This document shows, in pieces, positions 48,201 to 59,540 of a stretch of 64,000 nt of DNA; position 1 is the stretch's first letter, and each line of letters opens with the position of its first letter. This stretch comes from Homarus americanus (taxonomy: Eukaryota; Arthropoda; Malacostraca; Decapoda; Nephropidae). Under the pieces are notes generated by a model that saw nothing but the letters and a program-made list of their open reading frames with translations, was not told where the DNA came from and made no database searches. Location: contig NW_024744357.1 of NCBI RefSeq assembly GCF_018991925.1, forward strand, positions 1,952,492 through 2,016,491, given 5' to 3'. Position numbers and translations under genes: made by a program.

Positions 48201-49470
48201 CACTTGTTTATACTGACATACACTGTTACTGAGAGACCCTTGTTTTTACTAACAAACTGTTACTGAGAGACACGTGTTTATACTGACATAAACTGTGACT
48301 GAGACGCTTGTTTATACTGACATAAACTGTTACTGAGAGACCCTTGTTTATACTGACATAAACTGTTACTGAGAGACACTTGTTTATACTGACAAACTGT
48401 TACTGAGAGACACTTGTATATACTGACATAAACTGTTATTAAGAGACACTTGTTTATACTGACATAAACTGTTACTGAGAGACACTTGTATATACTGACA
48501 TAAACTGTTACTGAGAGACACTTGTTTATACTGACAAACTGTTACTGAGAGACACTTGTATATACTGACATAAACTGTTACTGAGAGACACTTGTATATA
48601 CTGACATAAACTGTTACTGAGAGACACTTGTTTATACTGACAAACTGTTACTGAGAGACACTTGTTTATACTGACAAACTGTTACTGAGAGACACTTGTA
48701 TATACTGACATAAACTGTTACTGAGAGACACTTGTTTATACTGACAAACTGTTACTGAGAGACACTTGTATATACTGACATGAACTGTTACTGAGAGACA
48801 CTTGCATATACTGACATAAACTGTTACTGAGAGACACTTGTTTATACTGACATAAACTGTTACTGAGAGACACTTGTATATCCTGACTGTTACTAAGAGA
48901 CACTTGTTTATACTGTCATAAACTGTTACTGAGAGACACTTGTATATACTGACATAAACGGTTACTGAGAGACACTTGTATATTCTGACATAAACTGTTA
49001 CTGAGAGACACTTGTATATACTGACATAAACTGTTACTGTGAGACACGTGTTTATACTGACATAAACTGTTACTGGGAGACACTTGTATATACTGACAAA
49101 CTGTTACTGAGAGACACTTGTATATCCTGACTGTTACTAAGAGACACTTGTTTATACTGACATAAACTGTTACTGAGAGACACTTGTATATACTGACATA
49201 AACTGTTACTGAGACACTTGTATATACTGACATAAACTGTTACTGTGAGACACGTGTTTATACTGACATAAACTGTTACTGTGAGACACGTGTTTATACT
49301 GACATAAACTGTTACTGAGAGACACTTGTATATACTGACATAAACTGTTACTGAGAGACACTTGTATATACTGACATAAACTGTTACTGAGAGACACTTG
49401 TATATACTGACATAAACTGTTACTGAGAGACACTTGTATATACTGACATAAACTGTTACTGACACAATTG
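45250..49470. repeat. 36/33-bp satellite array, about 4.2 kb
   Basis: About 120 copies of a 36-bp unit (AAACTGTTACTGAGAGACAC, then TTGTATATACTGACAT) with a frequent 33-bp form lacking TAA in the GACATAAACTG segment. Several second-order variants (TTTATAC, TTTTTACTAAC, CACGTG, GACGCTTG, ATATCCTGACTGTTACTAAG) mark higher-order copies. The segment at about 47485-48100 recurs with an offset of 598 bp, and 46541-46690 recurs at 48775 on (offset 2234 bp). Minus-strand frames of about 12-residue cycles (SLSNSLCQYIQV) are spurious. Confidence 0.97.
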
Positions 49471-49479
49471 TTTATACTG

Positions 49480-50695
49480 GCATAGATTTTTACTGAGACA
49501 CTATACATATAATCTAACAGACGCACTAAAGACACTATATATAAACTGACAGACATATTAGAGACACTATATAAACTGACAGACATACTAAAGACATTAT
49601 AATTAAACTGACAGACATATTAGTGACACTATATAAACTGACAGACATACTAAAGACATTATGATTAAACTGACAGACATATTAGTGACACTATATAAAA
49701 CCCATATTATACGTAAAAGACACTATATAAAACTTGATGCATATATTAGATAATGTATATAAACTGACAGACATACTAAAGACATTATGATTAAACTGAC
49801 AGACATACTGAAGACATTATAAATAAACTGACAGACATATTTGAGCCTTATGTAAACTGACAGACATATTAGAGACACTATATAAACTGACAGACATACT
49901 AAAGACATTATGATTAAACTGAAAGACATACTGAAGACATTATAAATAAACTGACAGACATATTTGAGCCTTATGTAAACTGACAGACATACTAAAGACA
50001 TTATGATTAAACTGACAGACATACTAAAGACACTATAAACTGACAGACATACTAAAGACACTATAAACTGACAGACATACTAAAGACACTATATATATAA
50101 ACTGACAGACTTATTAGTGACACTATATAAACTGACAGGCATACTAAAAGCATTATATATAAACTGACAGACATATTTGAACCATATATAAACTGACAGA
50201 CTCACTAAAGACACTATATATAAACTGACAGACATATTAGAGACACTATATAAATTGACATACATACTAAAGACATTATATAAACTGACAGACATACTAA
50301 AGACATTATAAATAAACTGACAGACATATTAAAGACATTATAAATAAATTGACAGACATATTAAAGACACTATATAAACTGACAGACATATTAAAGACAT
50401 TATATAAACTGACAGACATATTAAAGACACTATATAAACTGACAGACATATTAAAGACACTATATAAACTGACAGACATATTAAAGACACTATATAAACT
50501 GACAGACATATTAAAGACACTATATAAACTGACAGACATATTAAAGACACTATATAAACTGACAGACATATTAAAGACACTATATAAACTGACAGACATA
50601 TTTGAGACCTATGTAAACTGACAGACATACTTGAGACTTAAACTGACACATATTAGAGACACGATATAAACTGACAGACACACTAAAGATCTGTT
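49480..50695. repeat. 30-bp satellite array, about 40 copies
   Basis: The unit is AAACTGACAGACATATTAAA plus GACACTATAT. A homogeneous core of nine to ten near-identical copies lies at 50350-50600 and more diverged copies on both sides (TTTGAGCC, ATTAGAGA and GATTAAAC variants). Minus-strand 10-residue cycle MSVSLYSVFN is an artefact. Confidence 0.96.
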
Positions 50696-50899
50696 TATCT
50701 GACAGTGATACCGGCACTAGTCACACTTGGTTAAGCTGACAGACTTATGTTAATTAACTTTGGCATTTTTAATAACTTTGACTAGTTATTGAGTTGACCT
50801 GTCTTGATTAGATTTGACTTCTCTTGACTGAATTTGACCTGACCTGCACATATAATTACCTGACTCACAAATATTGAGTTTTGACTTTGAACTTCAATT

Positions 50900-52115
50900 G
50901 ACCATGTGACACCTTGAGGTTAGTGTCAGATGACCTTGTGACACCTTGAGGTCAATGCTAGGCAATCATGTGACACCTTAAGGTAGTGCTATGCGATCAT
51001 GTGACACCTTAAGGTAGTGTTAGATGACTATGTGACACCATGGTAGTTAGTGTCAGAGTACCATGTGGCACCTTGCAGTAATTAGTGTGTCAGAGGACTT
51101 TTTGACACCCTGAAGTTAGTTAGTGTGCCAAACGTCTTTATGACACATTGAGGTAGTTCAGACGACCTATGACACCTTGAAGTTAGTGTCATGCGACTGC
51201 ATGACACCTTGAAGTAGTTAGTGTCAAACGACCTTATGATACCTAGAAGTAGTTAGTTTCAGGCGACTGCATGACATATTGAAGTAGTTAGTGTCAAACT
51301 ACCTTATTTATGACACTTTAGTTGTTAGTGTCACGCGACCTTATGACACCTTGAAGTTAATGTCAGATGATTGCTTGACACCTTGAAGTAGTTAGTGTCA
51401 GGAGACTGCATGACACATTGGAGTAGTTAGTGTCAGACTACTGCATGGCACCTTGAATTAGTGTCAGAAGAACTTATAACACGTGGTAGTTAGTGTCAGA
51501 TTACCATGACACTTTGAAGTAGTTAGTGTCAGATTACCATATGCCACTTTGATGTAGTTTGTGTCAGACGACCTTATGACGCCTTGAAGCAGTTTGTGTC
51601 AGACGACCTTATGACACCTTGAAGCAGTTTGTGTCAGACGACCTTATGACGCCTTGAAGTAGTTAGTGTCACATTAGTATAAGACACCTTGAAGTACTGA
51701 GTGTCAAACTACCATATGACACCTTGAAGTAGTGTCGGACGACCTTATGACACCTTGAAGTAGTTAGTGTAAAACTACCATATGACACCTTGAAGTAGTG
51801 TCGGACGACCTTATGACACCTTGAAGTAGTTAGTGTCAGACGACCTCATGATACATTGAAGTAGTTGGTGTCAGACGACCTCATGACACCTTGAAGAAGT
51901 TAGTGCGATATGGCCTTATGACACCTTGAAGTATTTAGTGTCATATGACCTTATGGCACCTTGAAGTGTTAGTGTCAGACGACCTCATGACACCTTGAAG
52001 TAGTTAGTGTTAAACTACCATATGACACCTTGAAGTAGTGTCAGACGACCTCATGACACCCCGTGGTAGTTAGTGCAAGACTACCTTATGACACCTCGTG
52101 GTAGTTAGTGTGTTA
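50900..52115. repeat. 35-bp satellite array, about 33 copies
   Basis: A unit with AGTGTCAGACGACCTTATGA then CACCTTGAAGTAGTT, diverged at the left end and more uniform at 51560-52080. Confidence 0.94.
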
Positions 52116-52279
52116 CCCTTGAGTTAAGGTAAGTCATCATTGTTTTCTTCTGAGATATTCATAAAAAGAGAAAATAATGTTCTCTTGTGAGGTGTGTTAT
52201 ACATAATATTTTGCTCACGGCAATATTGGATGAATTTGATATCAATACTCTTGTGCATGTACTTATATATATCTTTGTC

Positions 52280-53235
52280 TGTCCCAGTTATATGTGTTTC
52301 TTGACCTCTGACGCCTTCCTTGTTGATCTGTTTCTTGACCTTTCTGCTTTACCTGACCTCTGACGTCTTCCTTGTTGATCTGTTTCTTGACCTTTCTACT
52401 TTACCTGACCTCTGACGTCTTCCTTGTTGATCTGTTTCTTGACCTTTCTGCTTTACCTGACCTCTGACGTCTTCCTTGTTGATCTGTTTCTTGACCTTTC
52501 TGCTTTACCTGACCTCTGACGTCTTCCTTGTTGATCTGTTTCTTGACCTTTCTGCTTTACCTGACCTCTGACGTCTTCCTTGTTGATCTGTTTCTTGACC
52601 TTTCTGCTTTACCTGACCTCTGACGCCTTCCTTGTTGATCTGTTTCTTGACCTTTCTTGCTTTTTCTGCTTTACCTGACCTCTTGACGTTTCTTGACCTT
52701 TCTGCTTGTTGATCCTTGACCTGACCTCTGACTTCCTTGTTGATCTGTTACCTTGACCTTGACGCCTTCCTTGTTGATCTGTTACCTGACCTTCTGACGC
52801 CTTCCTTGTTGATCTGTTTCTTGACCTTTCTGCTTTACCTTGACCTCTGCTTTACCTGACCTCTGACGCTTCCTTGTTGATCTGTTTCTTGACCTTTCTG
52901 CTTTACCTGACCTCTGACGCTTCCTTGATCCTTGACCTTTCTGCTTTACCTGACCTCTGACGCCTTCCTTGTTGATCTGTTTCTTGACCTTTCTGCTTTA
53001 CCTGACCTCTGACGTCTTCCTTGTTGATCTGTTTCTTGACCTTTCTGCTTTACCTGACCTCTGACGCCTTCCTTGTTGATCTGTTTCTTGACCTTTCTGC
53101 TTTACCTGACCTCTGACGCCTTCCTTGTTGATCTGTTTCTTGACCTTTCTGCTTTACCTGACCTCATGACGTCTTCCTTGTTGATCTGTTTCTTGACCTT
53201 TCTACTTTACCTGACCTCTGACGTCTTCCTTAACC
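52280..53235. repeat. 52-bp satellite array, about 17 copies
   Basis: The unit comprises CTTCCTTGTTGATCTGTTTC, TTGACCTTTCTGCTTTACC, and TGACCTCTGACGT. Copies alternate GACGTC and GACGCC. Deletion-bearing copies lie at 52640-52760 and 52840-52945. Each unit carries two TGACC(T) half-site-like motifs and a TGACGTC-like motif. Confidence 0.95.
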
Positions 53236-54547
53236 TTACCTTCAGTTGATCTCTCATGCAGTGTAACTTGACCCCGTGTTTCTTGACAGCCTAGGGTGAC
53301 CTTTGACCTAATGCTCCATAACTGTTCAGCATGACCCTTTTTGACCCTGTGTGCCTAGACTAGCAAGCGTGATCTTTAACATTTATTACTCCATGACCGT
53401 GTTTCCAGATTAAACTTGGCCACGTGACAAAAAAGGTTATGGCTGACCTCAACGAAGTTGAAGTTAAGGAGTTGATAAGGTCAAAGGTCACGTGACTAAA
53501 AAATGTTGTGCACTGTGACCTGTTTATATATGGACCGACTTGTTGTAACCTTTTTGCTGTGTCCTGTATCACTCCTCGGTGTTATATTTTCTCTCTCCTC
53601 TGAATATGTATCCGACTGTATCCGTTCATGACGACTTTCCTCTCCCTACGACTGTTTTATCCTCTCTCTGCCCCCCGTATGTTCCTGTTTAAGCGTGGTA
53701 GATAACACCCATGAACTCTACACCACCAGTACGACAGGGTGTTCAGCCTTGCTCGATACCCAGTAACACCATTGAACATGAAACCCTTATGGCAGTATTC
53801 ACCCGTGTTACGTAACATTTATGAACTCTACACCGCTACGGTTACACACCTTCACCTCCATACACACATTAGCTATGGACACCTGTCAAGGTGGCAAGAG
53901 GTGGGAACACTACATAAGGGATTTAATATTAGGACAAAAAAAACGAACGAGGCAGCTTACGTTACAATGGAAAAAAAATCAAACAACCTGGAAGGATTTG
54001 TGAACGATCGCCAGGGTTACTGATAATAGCGCAGTGAAGAGGGTGGAGTCGGCGAGAGTAAAATGCCAATCAGGAGGAAGTATTTCCGAGCAAAGGGCGA
54101 GATGACCCGCGAACGGATATACAGTATAAAGGACTGTCCCTTCCATCCACCCTTTACCTTTCCACTGAACCTTCATCCCCCGTCACTTGCCCTTTTACTT
54201 AAAGGCATAAAGACTAAACCTAAGAGAATAAAAGTCCTGCTACATTGTTTCCTTGCCACCAAAATTTACTAGAGAAACTGCAGTACTGTATCGGTGAATA
54301 TATAAAGCCAAGGCGACGGTGGCGTCATCAAGTGGCTGGAAAGTAAAAACCCATTAAACCCATTGGGCCTTACGTGATATTGTGCGATAACACCAGATTA
54401 GTAAATAAAAACAGTTTATATATACACCGTAGGTTATTGACATCCAACGTTAGATATTTTGGATTAATCTCTCAAAGCAACACATTAATTATTCTCCCTT
54501 CGGTTCTTCAGAGGTAGCATCAGCTTTACATTAGTTTTACATCATAT
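53236..54547. other. Interval without recognised gene
   Basis: The first 200 bp retain TGACC-rich remnants of the previous array. Then unique sequence with open frames of 94 codons or fewer, none recognised. Confidence 0.5.
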
Positions 54548-54764
54548 GGGTCTTTCGGTTCCATCTACCGTATCCAAAATAAAAATAAAATATTTGATTA
54601 ATGTAGATATTCCTGCTGATTCCAAATATATATTGGGGAGAAAGGAATTGTGATTTTTCATCAGGTTAGGTTATGTTATATTTTTGGAATCGCCAGGAAA
54701 ATCTACATTCAAAAATATATTTTGTATATATTTTTGAATACGGTACATGAAACCGGAAAGACCC
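54548..54764. mobile_element. Foldback / MITE-like palindromic element
   Basis: Arms of about 85 bp, left 54548-54632 and right 54677-54764, pair as imperfect inverted repeats. GGGTCTTTCGGTT pairs with AACCGGAAAGACCC, CTACCGTAT with ATACGGTAC, AATGTAGAT with ATCTACATT, and CTGATTCCAAATATA with TATATTTTTGGAATCG. The loop is about 44 bp. It has no coding capacity. I could not see a convincing target-site duplication at its edges. Confidence 0.75.
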
Positions 54765-55085
54765 CACCATTTAATATGAGCAAAAATATCGTAGACATCT
54801 AACTAATGCATTTTTTTTTCAGACTACCATTTTAGTTGCGATATAAAGAACATCCCGGTATGTACAAGTTGGTAACAGTTGGCAGTGACATTACTTTTCA
54901 TATATTGCTCGCTTGTTTATTGATGACCTACATTTTGTTTTTAAACAGCACTGTACAACTTCAAAACTACACAACTGTCAATGTATTGCTGGAAATTTAA
55001 GACTGGGGCTTTAAGATTAATCTACAGTGTAAAGAGATTGAAGATCAGGCTACATTCTATCAAGTTGGAATAATAGTAATAAGAA
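54765..55085 (+). repeat. Left copy of a dispersed repeat (inverted partner at 61955)
   Basis: Contains GATATAAAGAACATCCCGGT, AACAGTTGGCAGT, GCTCGCTTG, CACAACTGTCAATG, TATTGCTGGAAATTTAAG and GAAGATCAGGCT. Each has its reverse complement, in reversed order, in 61955-62385. Relative to the right copy it lacks about 90 bp after GCTCGCT. Confidence 0.88.
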
Positions 55086-56149
55086 TATTTATTCAGTGAA
55101 ATTATCATGTATATGAACTAGGCAGGTACTATATACAAGTATGCAGAGGCACAGTTCAGCTTGAATATTGTCTTTTTTTAGGCTAAAAAAATCCATTGGT
55201 GGATGTAGACATTTACACACACAAAATGATTACCTAACTACTGTAAGTTAGTACTTTTAAAATAGTTTAGTAACTAACTACAAGAAAACCTATAATGTAT
55301 ACCCGAGAAAATGAAATCATTTTACAAACAACAAAATACTTAAGTAAATATTGTAAATTAGTACCTAAGTACAGTTACTATAATTTATTACCTATTTACT
55401 GTATTGTAATTTAGCCCTTGGCACATTTAGAAATTAATGAAATTCGGTACATTACCTGAAGGGATCATACTAGTATTTGTATCGCCAGAACGAGATGTAA
55501 GAATATAATATTTGTATAAGCAAATATTTTCAGAGCTAACGTTCTTGTAGCGAGGGATACCTGTGACGAAAAAAAAATGAGACGAAAGCACTATATTTTT
55601 TCCTTATTTGAAAATCAGCATAGAGTTCCATGGTTGTACTCTACTAATTCTTAACCATTTGATTTTTCATGAAACGACACAAAATTGCCAAGACAATGGT
55701 AAGGTTAAGTTTGGTAAATATAGGTTAGGTAAAGTTAGGTTAATTTCGGTTAGGTAGGTAAATATAGGTTAGCTAAAGATAGGTTAGCTAAACTTAGATT
55801 AGATTAGGTTAAGTTTTGTTTTATTTGGATTGGTTCGTTTTTCGGCGTTTTTCCCATACAATTTGGGTTGGGTTGGTAAGGTTAACGTTAAATCCACTTA
55901 AACACATCGAAAAACTTAAGTTCGTTCAAAAAGTTCGTTTCAGATTTATATTTTGGACAATACAACAGTATCCTGCTCATTTTATATATTCTAATGATAC
56001 TCTGATGTTCACTAGCAGTTCGGAAGAGTGTATCGTTATCAGTACTAAATGCATTATATAAGGAAAGACAGGTTTCGTAAAGCCCTTACGGAAATTATTA
56101 GTTAATAAGCTTTTCCAGGGGTAGACTGTTAGTGTCATTAAACTCGCAG
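55086..56149. other. AT-rich interval with TTAGG-like patch
   Basis: AT-rich sequence. 55695-55815 is a degenerate GGTTAGGTAAAG/AGGTTAGCTAAA repeat derived from TTAGG-like pentamers. The end (56030-56149) may be the decayed upstream part of the hAT relic. Confidence 0.6.
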
Positions 56150-56935
56150 ATCTTGTTGACATGTACTGTAATTTGATGCAAATAGTAGTTGAACCAGGTT
56201 GCATGTCTAAGTGTTGGAAAGAAAATCTGCTCAACCTAGAATTTCATAGTTACATCTTGCCATGTAATTTCATTAACTTCGGCTATAAGTTCACCAGCTA
56301 TGCAGATACCTGTCCTTTGACCAACACGCGAGTCATATTTGTTAAGAAATGTTGCAAAAGTTTCGTGCTAGAACTCTTGAATCAAATGCAGTTGCGTCTG
56401 CCTGTGCCTGGTAATGTTGAAACACTTTTCACATTCAGAAAATTACATCCAATCATTGCTTCTTCGCAGCGCAATGATTCTATTGTACAAACTTACATTC
56501 TAAGACATAGATAACCTTGAAAATGAGTGGAATGTTGTTAGTCTTGGTCAGTGGCCTAAATAATGTTTGGAAAATAGTGTCACATTTTGGGCTGAGGTAA
56601 ATGAAAAAAATAAAAAATCTGCAGGAAAACAAAAGTTCCCAAATATTTCATCCCTTGCATTGGCAGTATTTCCCCTTCCCTTTGCCAATGCCTCTGTAGA
56701 GATAATATTTTCCCGGGTGAATGTGGTTCATTCTAAATTTAGGAATCGCTTGTGTGATCATTTGAGGCAAGATCAGGTATGGATTATCACTTCAAGGAAT
56801 GTGTGTGAATTTCACGCCCCGTAAAGATATGCTTAAAATTTTTTGCTGCTAAGGGAAGTAGTGAAATTGAAGGAGAGAAGAAAGTAGATGATAGCCCAGA
56901 AATTGTAACACTTGAGCTGGAAGGAAAGTAGTTTA
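56150..56935 (+). pseudogene. hAT-superfamily transposase C-terminal relic (copy 1)
   Basis: Two frames together give the C-terminal part of a hAT-like transposase. 56161-56514 includes QIVVEPGCMSKCWKENLLNL, FTSYADTCPLTN and FVLELLNQMQLRLPV. 56567-56824 contains the hAT dimerisation block: FPNISSLALAVFPLPFANAS, VEIIFSRVNVVHSKFRNRL. A shift near 56820 moves to KDMLKIF. The block FPxLxxLAxxxxxLPxxNAxxExxFSxxN is the diagnostic hAT C-terminal dimerisation signature; the canonical LPHSNAxxER appears here as LPFANASVEI, so it has lost the usual His-Ser and Arg. The RNase H-like catalytic core is not recognisable. Stops and shifts separate the pieces. Confidence 0.82.
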
Positions 56936-57624
56936 TTCACCCATAACTACAAAGTGTAAAGATGTATAACCTCTTCTGGATTAATTATAACACTGAACTG
57001 ATACCTCATAACGCTCCCGGCTTAAACTATTAAGTTTCATTGGCCCCACAATGATGCAACCATAGCCTACATTCCCGTTATGCTTCACATTTAAAATGAA
57101 TGCTATTACTCAAGCATGCTACAACATAATACATTTTTGCTCTCAATAAATATAGTTTGAATTTTATATCTTCATTCAATTTTACCTTACCTTTACCGTA
57201 TATCTTGTGATAATAAATTTGGAATAAATACCGTAATTTCTGTTTGGTATGATTTCAAAATGTTTATTAAAAATATTGTTGGAAAATTTTAGGATTTTAT
57301 TCATTAATCTGCGGGAACTTTGTGAAAAATCTTGCTCATTAATGGGAAGCTACCGAGATAAAAGTGTCAACATTATGTCGATCATGGTCAGGACTCCTGG
57401 TGCCAAACGTACGATAATTTTACTACACGATAAACGATAGCATTTCCTATTATCAAAGACTGTTATAGTCTTTGCCTATTATCCTATGATTTGTACCACA
57501 ATTTTAAGTTCAAAATCTGAGAACACGATAATTGCATACCAAAATTACCAATGTCATCAATGCAGAAGTTGGATGACCAGTGGCGAGTGTTGCCACTGTA
57601 TCAGGATTAATTAATTATTAATGC

Positions 57625-57850
57625 AAAAAAAGTCACCTGCAGTGTCACAAAAAGAACCAGCTTTAGCAGAGCTGGCAAATTTTGTACTGGTTGCTCTTAT
57701 TTTGCCACATTCCAATGCTGAATGTGAGTGTTCAACAAAGTGTATCTCTTAAAAACTAAGTAATTAAATAAGTTAAAAACTTTAATGGTAAATGAAGCTC
57801 TTCTCTTATCCAGTGCCTCAAAAGTTCCGGGTCATGTTAACTTTACGGTG
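57625..57850 (+). pseudogene. hAT-superfamily transposase C-terminal relic (copy 2)
   Basis: A second, shorter copy of the hAT dimerisation block: PALAELANFVLVALILPHSN followed by AECE, with the canonical LPHSNAECE. It then breaks frame. Downstream another frame reads LNKLKTLMVNEALLLSSASK, matching the helix that follows the block. It is more canonical at LPHSN than copy 1, so it descends from a different or less decayed element rather than from local duplication. Confidence 0.72.
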
Positions 57851-58704
57851 TTTTTAGACAGTTTTGTTTGATTACTATAATTTTATTAATTTTCTTGTGT
57901 AAATGCTTAGTTTGCTAGATATAGGTGAGTTAAGATATATATGTTAGGTTACGCCAGGTTTTCTTAGGTTACCACATGATTTCAACCATTTTTATATTTT
58001 TCCCCCCCAACATAATACAGTATTCTCTAATAAATTCAGCGAAAACTGGTTAGTTTTAAACCCATTTTCAATGAAAAACAGTGGATGGCCATTATCCAAA
58101 CAGTTGCATTAATTTATTTCATCAAATTATATGCTGGCTCGTATGGCTAATCATACACAGTGAAATCAAAACCTGACGGCTGAGGATCTTAATAATAATG
58201 GTAATATACTAGAAGAATTTAATTTTACATTATGTTATTATCGTCTCAATTGCTAATGGCTATGCTAATTTTTCCAGTTCTTGTATTTCTACAATAATTT
58301 GTATAACCAACATAAAGTATTTGAAAAAGTAGATTCAGATTAACATGACTGCATGTCTTGCTTCTTATTATTGTTATTAGGCTTTTATCGAGTTGAAAAC
58401 ATTATCAGTTATGATTTAATTATTTGGAGTTTCGTGGTGAGCCTTGCTTCCCACAGAATTTTCAATAAAAAGTAACTTTCCCATAAATAAAGGTACTATT
58501 ATAATAATGTCTGAGTGTACGATAATTTTGAGGGCTCTGCATGATAATTCACATTTGGCAACAGTTGTGACGACTCAGATTTTCAGAAAGTTTGTCGTCT
58601 GTTAGTTTACATATTTTGTCAGTTGGGAAGTGTACGCCTACAATCTACCGTGCAAGCTTTTTTCCCATCATTGTCCAGTGTTTGAGCCATTATATCGGAT
58701 AACC
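57851..58704. other. AT-rich interval, no gene assigned
   Basis: AT-rich sequence. The words GTACGATAATTTTA at 57411 and GTGTACGATAATTTTGAG near 58515 are similar and may belong to element ends. A pyrimidine-rich TTTTTTCCCATCATTGTCCAG at 58659-58679 looks like a splice acceptor upstream of the next frame. Confidence 0.5.
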
Positions 58705-58977
58705 ATGGACCAAGCATCTAAACCTGTTCCTGAGCAAGCATCTAAACCTGTTCCTGAGCAAGCATCTAAACCTGTTCCTGAGCAAGCATCTAAACCTGTT
58801 CCTGAGCAAGCATCTAAACCTGTTCCTGAGCAAGCATCTAAACCTGTTCCTGATAAAGCATCTAAACCTGTGCTTGAGGTACTGTACTTAGAAACGTTTA
58901 AATTGTGCCTGAGGCATATAACTGAAAAGTACCGTTTTTTTTGTTTGCATCGGGAGAGGGTGTCTAACATTTCGTAA
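58705..58977 (+). CDS. Small open frame with seven 8-residue repeats (hypothetical)
   Basis: A 90-codon frame begins at ACCATGG, a strong Kozak context at 58705. After Met-Asp come seven in-frame copies of QASKPVPE (last two QASKPVPD and KASKPVLE), then a unique C-terminus of about 32 residues ([20 protein letters not shown], then [12 protein letters not shown]) and TAA. The DNA unit is 24 bp, a multiple of three, and the copies are almost identical in DNA, so the expansion is recent and could equally be selection-free. A good acceptor-like sequence ends at 58679, 25 bases before the ATG. No domain is recognised; the repeats are Pro/Lys-rich and probably disordered. It lies between hAT relics and an oppositely oriented BED finger relic. 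The complementary strand is also open, so coding is unproven. Confidence 0.35.
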   Translation: MDQASKPVPEQASKPVPEQASKPVPEQASKPVPEQASKPVPEQASKPVPDKASKPVLEVLYLETFKLCLRHITEKYRFFCLHRERVSNIS

Positions 58978-58981
58978 GCCC

Positions 58982-59102
<121 letters not shown>

Positions 59103-59151
59103 ACAATGAAAACGTGGATAAGATAAATCTTGATAAAATCACACGGCCTTA

Positions 59152-59535
59152 CTAATGAGCTTGCCAAGGTGAAAGGGAGATTATGTTCAGCTTTGAAAGC
59201 AGTACTTGTACCTCTGTGCTTTCTTTGTAAATGTTTAGGTTGGATTGTTTCTCAAAAGCATCATTTACTGAAGGAGTGTTTTGTTTAGTTGTCATGTTGT
59301 TTATGTGCATTTGACTTTGACTGTGTTTAAGCAAAGCAGATCGGTGGGTAGAAACAGTCTTTTTGCATACTGAACACCTAGGATCCTTAGAGTTCTTTGT
59401 TGGTGCGATCAACCAGTCTTTGAATTCCTTCTGGCCAGCCCACTCGGTACGAAATTTCTGGTCATATGATTTAGCTTTCTTTGGGGCCTGTGAAGTTTCT
59501 TAATCACTAGATGAAGTTTGTTGTGAAGTTGCCAT
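59152..59535 (-). pseudogene. BED-type zinc finger N-terminus of a hAT-like transposase
   Basis: Minus strand, ATG at 59533-59535: M-A-T-S-Q-Q-T-S, then an in-frame TAA at codon 12 (59500-59502), then open to 59152. The readable protein has KKAKSYDQKFRTEWAGQKEF, KDWLIAPTKNSKDPRCSVCK, then THRSALLKHSQSQMHINN. The finger is C-x2-C-x13-H-x5-H (CSVC...LLKH...MH), preceded by the aromatic W..EF.DWL block usual in BED fingers of hAT transposases and their ZBED/SCAND3-like relatives. It ends about 64 residues after the finger without a catalytic domain, so it is an N-terminal fragment. Strand is opposite to the two C-terminal hAT relics, hence not a contiguous gene with either. The single early stop is the only frame lesion. 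Confidence 0.78.
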
Positions 59536-59540
59536 GCTGT

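Noticed and set aside
46682..49586. Minus-strand frames SLSNSLCQYIQV and SVTVYVSIYKCL
   Set aside because: 12-residue cycles of the 36-bp satellite.
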